A stretch of DNA of 64,000 nucleotides from Pseudarthrobacter sp. NBSH8 (GTDB lineage: Bacteria; Actinomycetota; Actinomycetes; Actinomycetales; Micrococcaceae). The stretch covers positions 3,472,001 to 3,536,000 of the forward strand of contig NZ_CP043178.1 of NCBI RefSeq assembly GCF_014217545.1, written 5' to 3'. Position 1 is the first letter of the stretch, and every line of letters begins with the position of its first letter. A program made the translations under genes and the position numbers. The notes beneath the pieces are model-generated. The model made no database searches, was not told the origin of the DNA, and saw only the letters and a list, made by a program, of their open reading frames with translations. Shown here in pieces: positions 18,416-27,205 of this stretch.

Positions 18416-19174
18416 ATGGCATTAAGAACCGTGGCCAGCGAGTCAACAGCAAAATCAGCTACATCAATCACCGAGCACCTGCACGAAGAACTCCTCAACA
18501 GCTCCGACGTAGAGGAGTTCCTGGATGAGCTCGCCCGGGTGACGGCCCGCAACCTTTCCGAACCCGGCGACGAAGTGCTGTGCGGCATCACTCTTCTGCG
18601 CCCGCGCAAGTCGGCCACCATCGCCAGCAGCGGCACCGCTGCCCGCGCTATCAGCCAGATTGAATACCAGTCCGAGCAGAGCCCAGGCATGGCTGCCTCG
18701 CTGGAGCAGGTGACGGTGGGCGTTCCCGATGTCAAAGACGAATCACGCTGGCCCGAATACTGCGAGGCCGTCCTCGCCCAAGGCATCCGTTCAGTGCTCG
18801 CCATCCCGTTCCGGCTGGAGGGGGAAACCAAAGCCACGCTCCTCCTCTACTCCCACCGGACCTCCCGCTTCGAAGGCGGCGTGCTGAAGGCTGCGGAGGA
18901 CTTCGTCCGCCAGACGTCGCTGGCCCTGCGGCTTGCGGTGCGTTTCGCGCATTACAGCGAGACGGCGGCGCACCTGCGTGCCACCCTCGAATCACGCACG
19001 GTGATCGACATGGCGGTGGGCATCATCATGGCCCAGAACCGGTGCAGCCAGCAGGAGGCTTTTGAACTGCTCAGAGCGGCGTCCAGCACCCGCAATTCCA
19101 AGCTGCATACCGTCGCGGCGGCCGTGGTGAATGCACTTGGCCAAGGGCCGGCCCAGACGCACTACGACGGCTGA
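18416..19174 (+). CDS. GAF and ANTAR domain protein, RNA-binding antiterminator type
   Basis: A 252-residue soluble regulator. A GAF domain (about residues 20-160; FLDELARVTARNLSEPG, SVLAIPFRLEGETKATLLLYS) is followed by a C-terminal ANTAR domain (ATLESRTVIDMAVGIIMAQNRCSQQEAFELLRAAS to NSKLHTVAAAVV), whose three helices bind paired-hairpin RNA and prevent termination. Arthrobacter relatives are abundant and usually of unknown target. The divergent secreted-protein cluster, which has a long untranslated leader, is a possible target. The receiver protein just downstream could be its partner. Confidence 0.88.
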   Translation: MALRTVASESTAKSATSITEHLHEELLNSSDVEEFLDELARVTARNLSEPGDEVLCGITLLRPRKSATIASSGTAARAISQIEYQSEQSPGMAASLEQVTVGVPDVKDESRWPEYCEAVLAQGIRSVLAIPFRLEGETKATLLLYSHRTSRFEGGVLKAAEDFVRQTSLALRLAVRFAHYSETAAHLRATLESRTVIDMAVGIIMAQNRCSQQEAFELLRAASSTRNSKLHTVAAAVVNALGQGPAQTHYDG

Positions 19175-19307
19175 GTTCCGCCCCGCAACCGGCTGCCAGC
19201 GACGTAACCGCCGAGATGACCCTAGGACGGTTGCGGAAAGCGTCGCTTTGACGGTTTTACAGCCCCACCAGCCCGTACACTGGTGGACAAGCTGGCTGAG
19301 GGGCTTC

Positions 19308-19715
19308 ATGGAAACAAAACGCATCTGCCTTGTCATCGAGGACAACGATGACATCCGCGGTCTGATCACGGTGGTCATGACCCGCGCAGGCTTTTCCGTA
19401 CGTTCGGTCGCCAACGGCGCCGAAGGAATTGCCGCGGCCGCTGAACCATCGGTCGCTCTGATCACCCTTGACCTTGGCCTGCCGGACATGGACGGGCACG
19501 TCGTAGCCCGGGCAATCCGGGCCTTAAGCACCGCTCCCATGCTGTTCCTCACCGCGCGGTCCGAGGAAGACGACATACTGGCCGGAATGGCCTCCGGCGC
19601 TGCCGCCTACCTAACCAAGCCGTTCCACCCCAAAGAACTGCAGGAGCTCGCGCTGCGGCTCTGCCCGGCAAACGTCCCCGCCCGCCCGGAAACCACGCCA
19701 CAACGGCAGCTTTAG
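19308..19715 (+). CDS. single-domain response regulator (CheY-like receiver)
   Basis: A 135-residue stand-alone receiver. Acidic pocket residues are in CLVIEDNDDI, the phospho-acceptor is in ITLDLGLPDMDGHV, the conserved Thr/Ser is in MLFLTAR and the lysine is in YLTKPFHP. There is no output domain; the last 20 residues are disordered. The ATG at 19308 gives a standard receiver N-terminus. No histidine kinase is adjacent, so the phosphodonor is unknown. It lies 133 bases downstream of the GAF-ANTAR gene on the same strand. Confidence 0.87.
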   Translation: METKRICLVIEDNDDIRGLITVVMTRAGFSVRSVANGAEGIAAAAEPSVALITLDLGLPDMDGHVVARAIRALSTAPMLFLTARSEEDDILAGMASGAAAYLTKPFHPKELQELALRLCPANVPARPETTPQRQL

Positions 19716-19953
19716 GCGGCCCTTTCTCGCCTGCCCACCCTTTTTCCACTGGCTTGGCCACCAACAGACGCAACCTACGCAGTCAGGGACACCACCCAGG
19801 CCATGGTGAGCGCCTGCGGAATGCCCAGCCGAAGTCCCAGCCCCTCTGCGCGAATTCGACGCCTGCCGCCGCACCTGATGTCCGCCGGGAGAATCATTGT
19901 CTGGATCTGGGCCGCGGCCACCACCCCGGGACGTTACGCCGGTAGTCAAGGTT

Positions 19954-20706
19954 TTATCCTGTGGTGCCCGTCTTCTCGGCGTAGAAGGTGGCCTGTTCGC
20001 GCACCTGGTCCACGTAGGAGTCGGACTGGTTGTAGGAGTAGATGGCCTCAGCCCATCCGTTCGCGGCGGCGAGGTCGCGGCCGCGGTCGCATAAGTAACC
20101 GGCCGCGCTGAGGGCGGCATCGTCGATGTTGAAAGGATCCGCTTCGCCGTCACCGTTCCCGTCCCGTCCCGCTAGCTCCCAGGTGGACGGAATGAACTGC
20201 ATGGGTCCGACGGCGCGGTCCCATCGAGCGTCGCCATCCAGGACGCCGGCGTCGGTATCAGCAATGGCGGCAAATCCGTTGCCGTCCAGGCTCGGGCCGA
20301 CCATTGGCCCGCTCGCCTGCCCCGCGGCATTCAGTTTTCCGCCGCCGTATTCTCCGTGGTGGGATTCGACGAAGCCGACTGCCGCCACCGTATTCCAGCC
20401 GATCCCACACCCCGGAGCGAAATGATTGGCCGCGCTGGCCGCACCCACGTAAGCCCGAAGCGCACGGGCTGGTATTCCCGTTTGCGCGGCAGCCTGGATG
20501 AGCCACTCTGCGTCAGCGTTCCGGGTGATATTGACGGCAGTGGTAAGGCCGGTGGAGGACGTTTCGAGTTTCGCCTCAGCCCGTGGCGGAGGGGGAAGTA
20601 CCCCGCGGGAGTCCACACCCGACTGTCCGAGTGCCCAGAATGCCACCGCGGTAATGACGCAGATCGCGAACACGCAGAAAACCGCAAGGCGTTTAAGTCG
20701 GAGCAC
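19954..20706 (-). CDS. secreted lytic murein transglycosylase
   Basis: A 250-residue exported peptidoglycan hydrolase. An N-terminal membrane/signal segment (LAVFCVFAICVITAVAFWAL) is followed by a lysozyme-like domain with the catalytic Glu in AAVGFVESHHGEYGG, VGPMQFIPSTWE, the DGNGDGEADPFNIDDAALSAAGYLC loop and AIYSYNQSDSYVDQV. This is the transglycosylase type common in actinobacteria (MltB-like SLT). It cuts the glycan strand to 1,6-anhydro ends. A GTG start is used. It may help insert surface structures through the wall, but it is not in the same transcription unit. Confidence 0.88.
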   Translation of the reverse strand: MLRLKRLAVFCVFAICVITAVAFWALGQSGVDSRGVLPPPPRAEAKLETSSTGLTTAVNITRNADAEWLIQAAAQTGIPARALRAYVGAASAANHFAPGCGIGWNTVAAVGFVESHHGEYGGGKLNAAGQASGPMVGPSLDGNGFAAIADTDAGVLDGDARWDRAVGPMQFIPSTWELAGRDGNGDGEADPFNIDDAALSAAGYLCDRGRDLAAANGWAEAIYSYNQSDSYVDQVREQATFYAEKTGTTG

Positions 20707-20799
20707 GGACTTGATCCTATCTACCGAAGTCCGCCAGCAGGAACGGCGGCTCTATTACTCACGGGAAACAGCAGCCGGGCGCCCAGCCGGCACTCATAT

Positions 20800-21243
20800 A
20801 CCGGCCTAGGTTCCGCTGCGGGAAGCGGCCCGGGACGTGGCCTCTTCGGCGTCCTGTCCATCATCCGGCTCCGTTCCACCGAGCTGGCCCAGAACGAGGT
20901 GGCCTGCTACTTCTCGGCTCTGGAGCTGGGCCTGATCCTGCTGGTGATGTTCGTTGGCGACCACCCCCGCGTCCTGCCCGCCCACCGGCACCAGACCGTT
21001 ATCCTGAACCGGGCCCTGGCAGAGGACGGCGAACTGTACGCACGGCTCGAGGAAGCCCTGCATGGCCAGGTCCACTCCGCGACAGTCCAGGAACTTGACC
21101 TGGTCAACGACAAAACCATCGTCGACGTCCGCTACGCCTACACCCCCCGCATCCACCGGCCGGCAGCTCAGGCCACCATCTCAGCCATCACGACGGCGGC
21201 ACGCCGCACGCTGAGCCGGCACCTTCCCTGCATCATGCCGTAG
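20800..21243 (+). pseudogene. DUF4956 membrane protein, N-terminally truncated and internally deleted
   Basis: From about 20800 the frame reads GRGLFGVLSIIRLRSTELAQ then NEVACYFSALELGLI, which is the signature region of DUF4956 membrane proteins, and ends with VQELDLVNDKTIVDVRYAYTP, the family's soluble C-terminal domain. The N-terminal membrane helices are missing. Between ALELGLI and LVMFVGDHPR a further membrane segment of roughly 25-30 residues seems to have been lost in frame. Family members sit beside VTC polyphosphate-polymerase-like and CotH genes, and a relic of the first follows here. The stretch before 20800 in the same frame overlaps the transglycosylase gene and shows no homology. 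Confidence 0.65.
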
Positions 21244-21257
21244 TTCCCTCCGCGCCA

Positions 21258-21368
21258 GTAGCCGCCCCCATAGCGACGCCCTACGCAGAACTGAACACGG
21301 AAGCCGCGCTCCAGACCAGGGTGGACCGCAAGTACGTTGTCCCCGAGGACCTATCGTGGGCACCGTGA
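21258..21368 (+). pseudogene. VTC-domain polyphosphate polymerase-like protein, N-terminal relic
   Basis: A 36-codon fragment reads PYAELNTEAALQTRVDRKYV then VPEDLSW and stops. TRVDRKY followed by V-V/L-P is the start of the VTC domain (SPX-linked polyphosphate polymerase family), where the Arg and Lys contact substrate. No ATG precedes it, and nearly the whole domain is gone. A Gly-rich stretch continues to about 21420 in another frame and is unassigned. Together with the DUF4956 relic this marks a lost DUF4956-VTC locus. Confidence 0.55.
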
Positions 21369-21442
21369 CGGCGGGTGAGTACACCGCGGCCCAGGGCCCG
21401 GGCGGCGGCGGCTTCGGCGCCCGCCCCTGACCCCTACCAAAA

Positions 21443-21470
21443 GGCCCGTTACCAACGAAAAGGTAACGGG
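21443..21470. terminator. hairpin after the DUF4956/VTC relics
   Basis: Perfect 10-bp arms GCCCGTTACC/GGTAACGGGC around an 8-nt A-rich loop. It was probably the terminator of the lost locus and now lies upstream of a small membrane-protein gene. Confidence 0.65.
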
Positions 21471-21547
21471 CGTCTTGGGTCCTGTGAGCTTTCCGGATAT
21501 CGGCGCATACTTGAACACACAAACAGCCACGGCCTTGGGAGGACACC

Positions 21548-21745
21548 ATGAAGTTTCTCGGAGCACTGATTGTCATCTGGCTGATCATCGGAGGAATCGC
21601 TGCCTGGCAGCGCGGCTACTTCGGCGGGGCTCCGGGGTCCTGCGCCCAAGCGGGAACGGTGGCCGTGACCATCGTCGCCGGGCCGTTGAACTATATGGGC
21701 GTCAACCCGCAGATCGCGTGCGAACTGCCCCAACCCTCCCAGTAG
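21548..21745 (+). CDS. small membrane protein, unknown function
   Basis: A 65-residue protein with one N-terminal helix (LGALIVIWLIIGGIAAW) and a short exposed part with two cysteines (GSCAQAG and IACELPQ) that could form a disulfide. The TTGGGAGGACACC ribosome site before the ATG is strong. Similar short proteins are common in Arthrobacter genomes, but I know no function. It stands alone between a terminator hairpin and the hydrolase gene. Confidence 0.7.
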   Translation: MKFLGALIVIWLIIGGIAAWQRGYFGGAPGSCAQAGTVAVTIVAGPLNYMGVNPQIACELPQPSQ

Positions 21746-21824
21746 CCACATCCTTGGTGCCGCGGCCGGCGGTCCCTAGTGTAGGGAATGCCGGGCGCCT
21801 GCTTTTGCTTGCGCCCGAAACTGA

Positions 21825-22697
<873 letters not shown>

Positions 22698-22700
22698 CAA

Positions 22701-22743
22701 AAGAGTGGAGGGGCCAGGCGATGCGCCTGATCCCTCCACTCTT
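22701..22743. terminator. bidirectional terminator between hydrolase and desaturase
   Basis: Perfect 12-bp arms AAGAGTGGAGGG/CCCTCCACTCTT (22701-22712, 22732-22743), flanked by A-rich sequence on the left and TTTAAAG on the right, between two convergent genes. Confidence 0.85.
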
Positions 22744-22758
22744 TAAAGCTTAGTCAGC

Positions 22759-23946
22759 TCAAGCCCTGGCAGCCTTGCCCGGCAGTGCCAGCTTGAAGAC
22801 CTTCGCCCAGGACGATCCCACCTGCTTCAGCAGCGGACCCGTGGTGTACTTCAGGCCGTAGCGCTGGCAGATCTCGCGTACCCGCGGCGCGACCTCTGCG
22901 TACCGGTTGGACGGCAGGTCCGGGAACAGGTGGTGCTCGATCTGGTGCGACAGGTTGCCTGTCATCAGGTGCATGAACTTGGAACCGGAGATGTTGGCGG
23001 AACCGATCATCTGCCGGACGTACCAGTCACCGCGGGTTTCGCCTTCCACCATTTCCTCTGTAAAGGTGTCAGTGCCTTCCGGGAAGTGACCGCAGAAGAT
23101 CACGGCGTGCGCCCACACGTTGCGGACGGCGTTGGCGGTCAGGGTGCCGTAGAGCGCCTGCTTGCCGGAGCCGGTGAGCATGGCGACGGCAGGAGTGGCG
23201 GCGTAGTCCTTGGTGAACTGGGTGACCACCTTGCGGCCCAGGGCCTTAAGGTCCTTGACGAGCGCTTCCTTGGACTTCTTGCCTGCCTGGTACTCAGCAA
23301 GCTCGAGGTCGTAGATGGCGATGCCCCATTCGAACAGCGGGGAAAGGATGGCGTTGTACAGCGGGTTGCCCAGGTTGTGGGGCTGCCACGGCTGGTCCTC
23401 GTCCATGCGCAGGAGGTTGTACCCGACGTCGTTGTCCTTGCCCACCACGTTGGTCCAGCGGTGGTGGAGGTCATTGTGTGTGTGCTGCCAGGCGCGTGAG
23501 GGGGTGACGAAGTCCCACTCCCACGTGGTGGAGTGGATGTCCGGGTCCCGCATCCAGTCCCACTGCCCGTGGAGGATGTTGTGGCCGAGTTCCATGTTTT
23601 CCAGGATCTTGGCGAAACTGAGCAGCGTGGTGCCGGTGACCCAGGCTGCCTTGTTCTTGCTGACCAGCAGTGCCGCGCGGCCGGAGATCTCCAGCCCGCG
23701 CTGGATCTTGATCATGCGCCGGATGTAGGCGGCGTCGGTGGCACCGCGCTTGGCCAGGATTTCGTCGCGGATCGCGTCGAGTTCACGGCCCAGCTCAGCT
23801 ACCTGTTCGTCCGTAAGGTGCGCTGCGGCAGGAGGACGGACCAGCGGGCTGCCGGACTCGGCCAGCGCGCCGGGGCGCGTCTTTGCCGCTCCGGTGGGGG
23901 CGGTCTTGCCTTCGGAAACTTTCTTGCTTTCTGAAACTACTGACAT
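22759..23946 (-). CDS. fatty acid desaturase, DesA3-like acyl-CoA delta-9 type
   Basis: A 395-residue membrane di-iron desaturase. The three histidine boxes are HNILHGQWDW, HTHNDLHHRWTN and HQIEHHLFPDLPSN, in the order of the DesA3/stearoyl-CoA desaturase family. The ATG at 23946 follows an AGGAGC site; the 18 codons upstream are not conserved and are excluded. It is second in an operon with the ferredoxin reductase 13 bases upstream, which is the arrangement of the mycobacterial DesA3 electron-transfer pair. It would adjust membrane fluidity by introducing a cis double bond. Confidence 0.92.
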   Translation of the reverse strand: MSVVSESKKVSEGKTAPTGAAKTRPGALAESGSPLVRPPAAAHLTDEQVAELGRELDAIRDEILAKRGATDAAYIRRMIKIQRGLEISGRAALLVSKNKAAWVTGTTLLSFAKILENMELGHNILHGQWDWMRDPDIHSTTWEWDFVTPSRAWQHTHNDLHHRWTNVVGKDNDVGYNLLRMDEDQPWQPHNLGNPLYNAILSPLFEWGIAIYDLELAEYQAGKKSKEALVKDLKALGRKVVTQFTKDYAATPAVAMLTGSGKQALYGTLTANAVRNVWAHAVIFCGHFPEGTDTFTEEMVEGETRGDWYVRQMIGSANISGSKFMHLMTGNLSHQIEHHLFPDLPSNRYAEVAPRVREICQRYGLKYTTGPLLKQVGSSWAKVFKLALPGKAARA

Positions 23947-23959
23947 GCGGTATTGCTCC

Positions 23960-25057
23960 TCAGAGTTCGAGGTTGACGGGTCCGGCGGCTGCCGAGACAC
24001 ACGTTTGGATCAGTTGGCCGGGTTCACCGTGGACCTCGTTGGTGCGAAGGTCACGGACCTGTCCGGCCAGGAGCGGGGTCAGGCAACTGTGGCAGATTCC
24101 CATCCGGCAGCCGCTGGGCATTAGCACCCCGGCGTCCTCGCCGACGTCGAGCAGCGGAGTATCGCCGTCGGCGTCAATCTCCCGGTCCGACGCCTCAAAG
24201 GTGACCAGGCCGCCGTCGTGCCCCACACCCCCGGCGAAGGTGGTGTTGAACCGTTCAATCATCAGGTTGCCGGGATCGCCGGCGAGGGCAACATCGGAAC
24301 CGGGGGCGCCGGCTGTGAGGGACGCCTGCTTCCACAGGGCCTCGGCGTCGTCCAGGAAACTGTCCGGCCCGCACGCGTACGCGGCCCGTTCCTTCCAGTC
24401 CGGGCAGATCTCATCGAGCTCGGCCGTGTTGGTCAGGTCCATCCGGCCCTGTTCGCCGGTGTACCAGTGGGCCAGCCGGAAGTTGGGGAACTGGTCAGCC
24501 AGTTCGGCGAGTTCCTCGCGGAAGAGGCTGTCGCCGGGCGTGCGGGCCGAGTGCACCAGCACGACGTCGGCATCCGGGCGGCGCGGAACAAGGGTGCGGA
24601 TCATAGACATCACCGGAGTGATGCCGCTGCCGGCGGTGATCATCAGCAGCGGCCGGGGGTGCTCGGGAAGGACGAAGTCGCCCTGCGGGGGTGCCAGGAA
24701 AAGGACATCACCAGGTTTGGTGGTCCGGACCAGGGTTCCGGAGACTGCGCCGACGTCGGTGACAGTGATGGCGGGGTCCTTGCCGGCGGGGGCGCTCAGC
24801 GAATAGGAGCGCCAGTGGCGGACGCCGTCGAGCTCAACGCCGATGCGCGCCCACTGGCCGGCCAGGTGCGAATGCCAGCCGCGGCCGGGACGAAAGAAAA
24901 TGGTGGCCGACTGCGCCGTTTCCTGGACCACGCGGGTCACCACTCCGCGGAGTTGGCGCGCGGAGAAGACAGGGTTGAAGAGCGCCAGAATATCTTCCGG
25001 TGCCAATGGCGTGGTCAGTACGGAAGCCGCCTGTGCCAGCTGACGTAGCCGGATCAT
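23960..25057 (-). CDS. flavin/[2Fe-2S] ferredoxin reductase partner of the desaturase
   Basis: A 365-residue hybrid reductase. The FAD domain shows RSYSLSAP, the NAD(P) domain shows LMITAGSGITPVMSMIR and AYACGPDSFLDDAE, and the C-terminal plant-type ferredoxin domain has the cluster cysteines in PSGCRMGICHSCLTPL plus a fourth in IQTCVSAA. It passes electrons from NAD(P)H to the desaturase. Homologous to the mycobacterial oxidoreductase paired with DesA3. It leads the two-gene operon; about 200 bp without an evident gene lie upstream. Confidence 0.92.
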   Translation of the reverse strand: MIRLRQLAQAASVLTTPLAPEDILALFNPVFSARQLRGVVTRVVQETAQSATIFFRPGRGWHSHLAGQWARIGVELDGVRHWRSYSLSAPAGKDPAITVTDVGAVSGTLVRTTKPGDVLFLAPPQGDFVLPEHPRPLLMITAGSGITPVMSMIRTLVPRRPDADVVLVHSARTPGDSLFREELAELADQFPNFRLAHWYTGEQGRMDLTNTAELDEICPDWKERAAYACGPDSFLDDAEALWKQASLTAGAPGSDVALAGDPGNLMIERFNTTFAGGVGHDGGLVTFEASDREIDADGDTPLLDVGEDAGVLMPSGCRMGICHSCLTPLLAGQVRDLRTNEVHGEPGQLIQTCVSAAAGPVNLEL

Positions 25058-25265
25058 GCAGTAAAACCTAAAGCGGCGCGAGCCATATTTCTCTCTCCTG
25101 ACCGTTCCGCAGTCACGCAGTAAAATGGGGCGCTTAGCCCCCTAAGCCCGCTACAAGCCTAACGGCTGTGGCTTATGGATGGTTCCTTGAGCAATATTAA
25201 TAAGGATACTGACTAATTTCCACTGCAGGTCACGCGAATGGCCAGACCGACGGCGGGGACGGTTG

Positions 25266-25469
25266 TCAGCGGCTCTCCCGGTCCTCGAATTCCTCGTCGA
25301 GGTCATGGTGCCTGAACTCCGTCTCCGGATTCGGTTCGCCCTCGGCCACGTACTCATAGTCCAATTGACGCTGCACCTGGCTGTCCAGAACCTGCAGTTC
25401 CCGGTCCGGGATGCTGGAAAGATCATCCGGGAACTCGTCTTCCGGTGTCAGGTGTAGTTTTTCGGACAT
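25266..25469 (-). CDS. small acidic hypothetical protein
   Basis: A 67-residue, highly charged, soluble peptide (MSEKLHLTPEDEFPDDLSSI, then NPETEFRHHDLDEEFEDRE). An AGAGAGGCTCACC ribosome site supports translation. There are no membrane segments, cysteines or recognised domain. It is likely an intrinsically disordered protein conserved only among close relatives. Confidence 0.6.
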   Translation of the reverse strand: MSEKLHLTPEDEFPDDLSSIPDRELQVLDSQVQRQLDYEYVAEGEPNPETEFRHHDLDEEFEDRESR

Positions 25470-25571
25470 GGTGAGCCTCTCTGGGCCGTCAGGGATAACT
25501 GGGCCTCAATGGCCCGCACCTTCTTAGGATATTCCCTTCCGGGCGGATCACCCAGCGGAATCGGCGCCGGA

Positions 25572-25844
25572 TCAGGAACGTGCCGGGCTCCAGCCGACGG
25601 CGGGCGCAATGTACCGGGCGATGTTTCCCAGCATTTTGGCATTGCAGTCAACACCCAACTGGTTGGGCACCGTCACCAGCAGCGTGTCCGCGGCCTGCAC
25701 CGCGGCGTCGGCGGCCAGCTGTTCGGCCAGCACATCCGGGGCGCCGGCATAGGCAGGATGCTCCGGCTGACGGAGACACGCGGCCGGTGGCCGTGCCCAG
25801 CCATGGCCCCAGTGGCCGAACGAAAGGAATCCGATGCGTTGCAT
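25572..25844 (-). pseudogene. LLM class flavin-dependent oxidoreductase, reduced to both ends
   Basis: The frame begins MQRIGFLSFGHWG, the exact opening of one luciferase-like monooxygenase subfamily, and ends LAEQLAADAAVQAADTLLVT followed by VPNQLGVDCNAKMLGNIARY, the C-terminus of the same subfamily. In between, the other reading frame reads HRPRVSVSRSILP, which is a more internal family segment. The full-length protein is about 350 residues, so roughly 260 codons were lost through at least two deletions, one leaving a frame change. The remaining 90-codon frame is open but cannot form the TIM barrel. Confidence 0.75.
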
Positions 25845-25916
25845 GTATGGCCCAACCTCCCCACGGCTGGCAGCATTCCCGGCTGGCCTTGACTGCCGGC
25901 GTTCAGCCCCCGAACG

Positions 25917-26315
25917 TCAGACCATCGGCAGCAGGAAGCCCGCGATAAGCGCCACGGCACCGATCCCGGTGAGCACCCGGCCAAGCAAGACGGCGGTCCG
26001 CCCCGCCGCTTCGGGCGCTGCGGTCTGCCACTGCGTGGGGCGCTTGGGGTGGTAGTAGATCGGCAGGGTGTCGCCCACGGCCAGTTCTTTGATGTCGTGG
26101 GGCGACATCGGGGCGTGGTGAACCTGGTACTTGCGGTCAAACCAGCGGAAGCCCGTTCCGGTAGCGTCCGCATAGACCACTGCTTCCGCAATGTTCCAAG
26201 GGTGCACAAACCGCCGGAGGATGCCCGAGTAGAACAGCAGGGCAAGCCCCGGCGGAAGGCACAGCCAGGTCATCATTTCCAGAATGGGACCTGCCATTTC
26301 AAGCGCAGTGGGCAT
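25917..26315 (-). CDS. DUF3592 domain membrane protein
   Basis: A 132-residue protein with a hydrophobic segment near each end (MMTWLCLPPGLALLFYSGIL and RVLTGIGAVALIAGFLLPMV) around a beta-rich middle with the DUF3592 hallmark VGDTLPIYYHPKRPTQWQ. Members are of unknown function. It stands alone between the LLM relic and the DUF2848 gene. Confidence 0.75.
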   Translation of the reverse strand: MPTALEMAGPILEMMTWLCLPPGLALLFYSGILRRFVHPWNIAEAVVYADATGTGFRWFDRKYQVHHAPMSPHDIKELAVGDTLPIYYHPKRPTQWQTAAPEAAGRTAVLLGRVLTGIGAVALIAGFLLPMV

Positions 26316-26368
26316 AGCAATGATGCTACCGGGAGTTCCGACCCCCAGCGTGAGCCTGCCCGGCGGAA

Positions 26369-27055
26369 TCAGCCGATGGGCTCGGCCATCTGCTCCACCA
26401 TGTACTGGGCATCCACGGTGGATCCGGTCACAGGGTCTGTCATCTCCACTTTCCAGCTGCGGGCGAACTGGTTCACGCCGCTGGTCATGGCTACCGTGCC
26501 GGAAATAAGGACCGTCCCCGGCTCATTCAGGCCGCGCTCGGTCAGCACGTCCAGCCAGTAGTCCGGGGTCAGCAGGGCTTCCAGCGAACTGTCCTGGATC
26601 AGGGTGTCCGGGGTTTCGCCCTCCCCCACCCAGCCCTTCAGCGTGATCTGGTCCAGGTGACCGCGTACGTCGTCCAGCCGCCACGCCTTGCGGCCCAGGA
26701 CGTCCGGGCTGGCATTCTTGCTCCAGGCCACCCCATGGACCTCGAGCTCGCGGTCCGTGTGGTCGCACGCGACGGTCAGCAGCACGCCGTCGTCCGTGAT
26801 GGCAAGCGCCCATTCGGCTTCCCCGGAGGTCCGGGCATGCTGCACGCGGACTTCGGAAACCTGCTGCGCCAGGTACGGCGAGACCGGATACAGCGCCGGC
26901 GTGGTGGTGGGGCCCGGAACGCCGAGTTCGGCCAGTTCGGCAATGTGGGCCTGCACTTCCTCCTTTTCCCGCCCTGCGTAACCGGCGTTCAGGAGGTGCT
27001 TGACCTGGACTGTGCGGGTGCTGCCGTCGGGAAGTTCGAAGCTCAGAGTCGTCAT
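26369..27055 (-). CDS. DUF2848 family protein
   Basis: A 228-residue soluble protein of the DUF2848 family, recognisable by ALYPVSPYLAQQVSEVRVQH, WALAITDDGVLLTVACDHTDRELE, VAWSKNASPDVLG, and SGTVAMTSGVNQFARSWKVEM. The fold is likely related to fumarylacetoacetate hydrolase-like proteins, and members often sit near transporters and amidases. It is divergent from an MHS transporter and shares a promoter region with a TGTATACA palindrome, so it is probably coregulated with the transporter, the GntR regulator and the nitrilase. Function unknown; hydrolysis of an acylpyruvate or amide-derived acid is a guess. Confidence 0.8.
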   Translation of the reverse strand: MTTLSFELPDGSTRTVQVKHLLNAGYAGREKEEVQAHIAELAELGVPGPTTTPALYPVSPYLAQQVSEVRVQHARTSGEAEWALAITDDGVLLTVACDHTDRELEVHGVAWSKNASPDVLGRKAWRLDDVRGHLDQITLKGWVGEGETPDTLIQDSSLEALLTPDYWLDVLTERGLNEPGTVLISGTVAMTSGVNQFARSWKVEMTDPVTGSTVDAQYMVEQMAEPIG

Positions 27056-27140
27056 GTTCTGTCCATCCTTTGCGTGTCCTGCTGGAGAAATTTACACACT
27101 GGAAACCGGAGATGGTGGCCAATGTACATCCAGTATGCGT

Positions 27141-27152
27141 AATGTATACATT
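27141..27152. promoter_or_regulatory. palindromic operator AATGTATACATT
   Basis: A perfect 12-bp palindrome in the divergent region between the DUF2848 and transporter genes. Its core TGTATACA recurs at the start of the GntR gene (29350-29357), so that regulator probably binds both. Confidence 0.6.
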
Positions 27153-27205
27153 TAACGCCAGCGTGACAGGCGTCACCCGTAAACATCTCCTGGAGGTCAA
27201 CACCC

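Noticed and set aside
20356..20800. Upstream part of the DUF4956 frame as coding
   Set aside because: It is antisense to the well-supported lytic transglycosylase and has no membrane segments or family similarity.
21356..21430. Gly-rich tail as a CotH C-terminus completing the DUF4956-VTC-CotH set
   Set aside because: The frame does not close at a stop in a way that fits CotH proteins, and Gly-rich sequence alone is not evidence.
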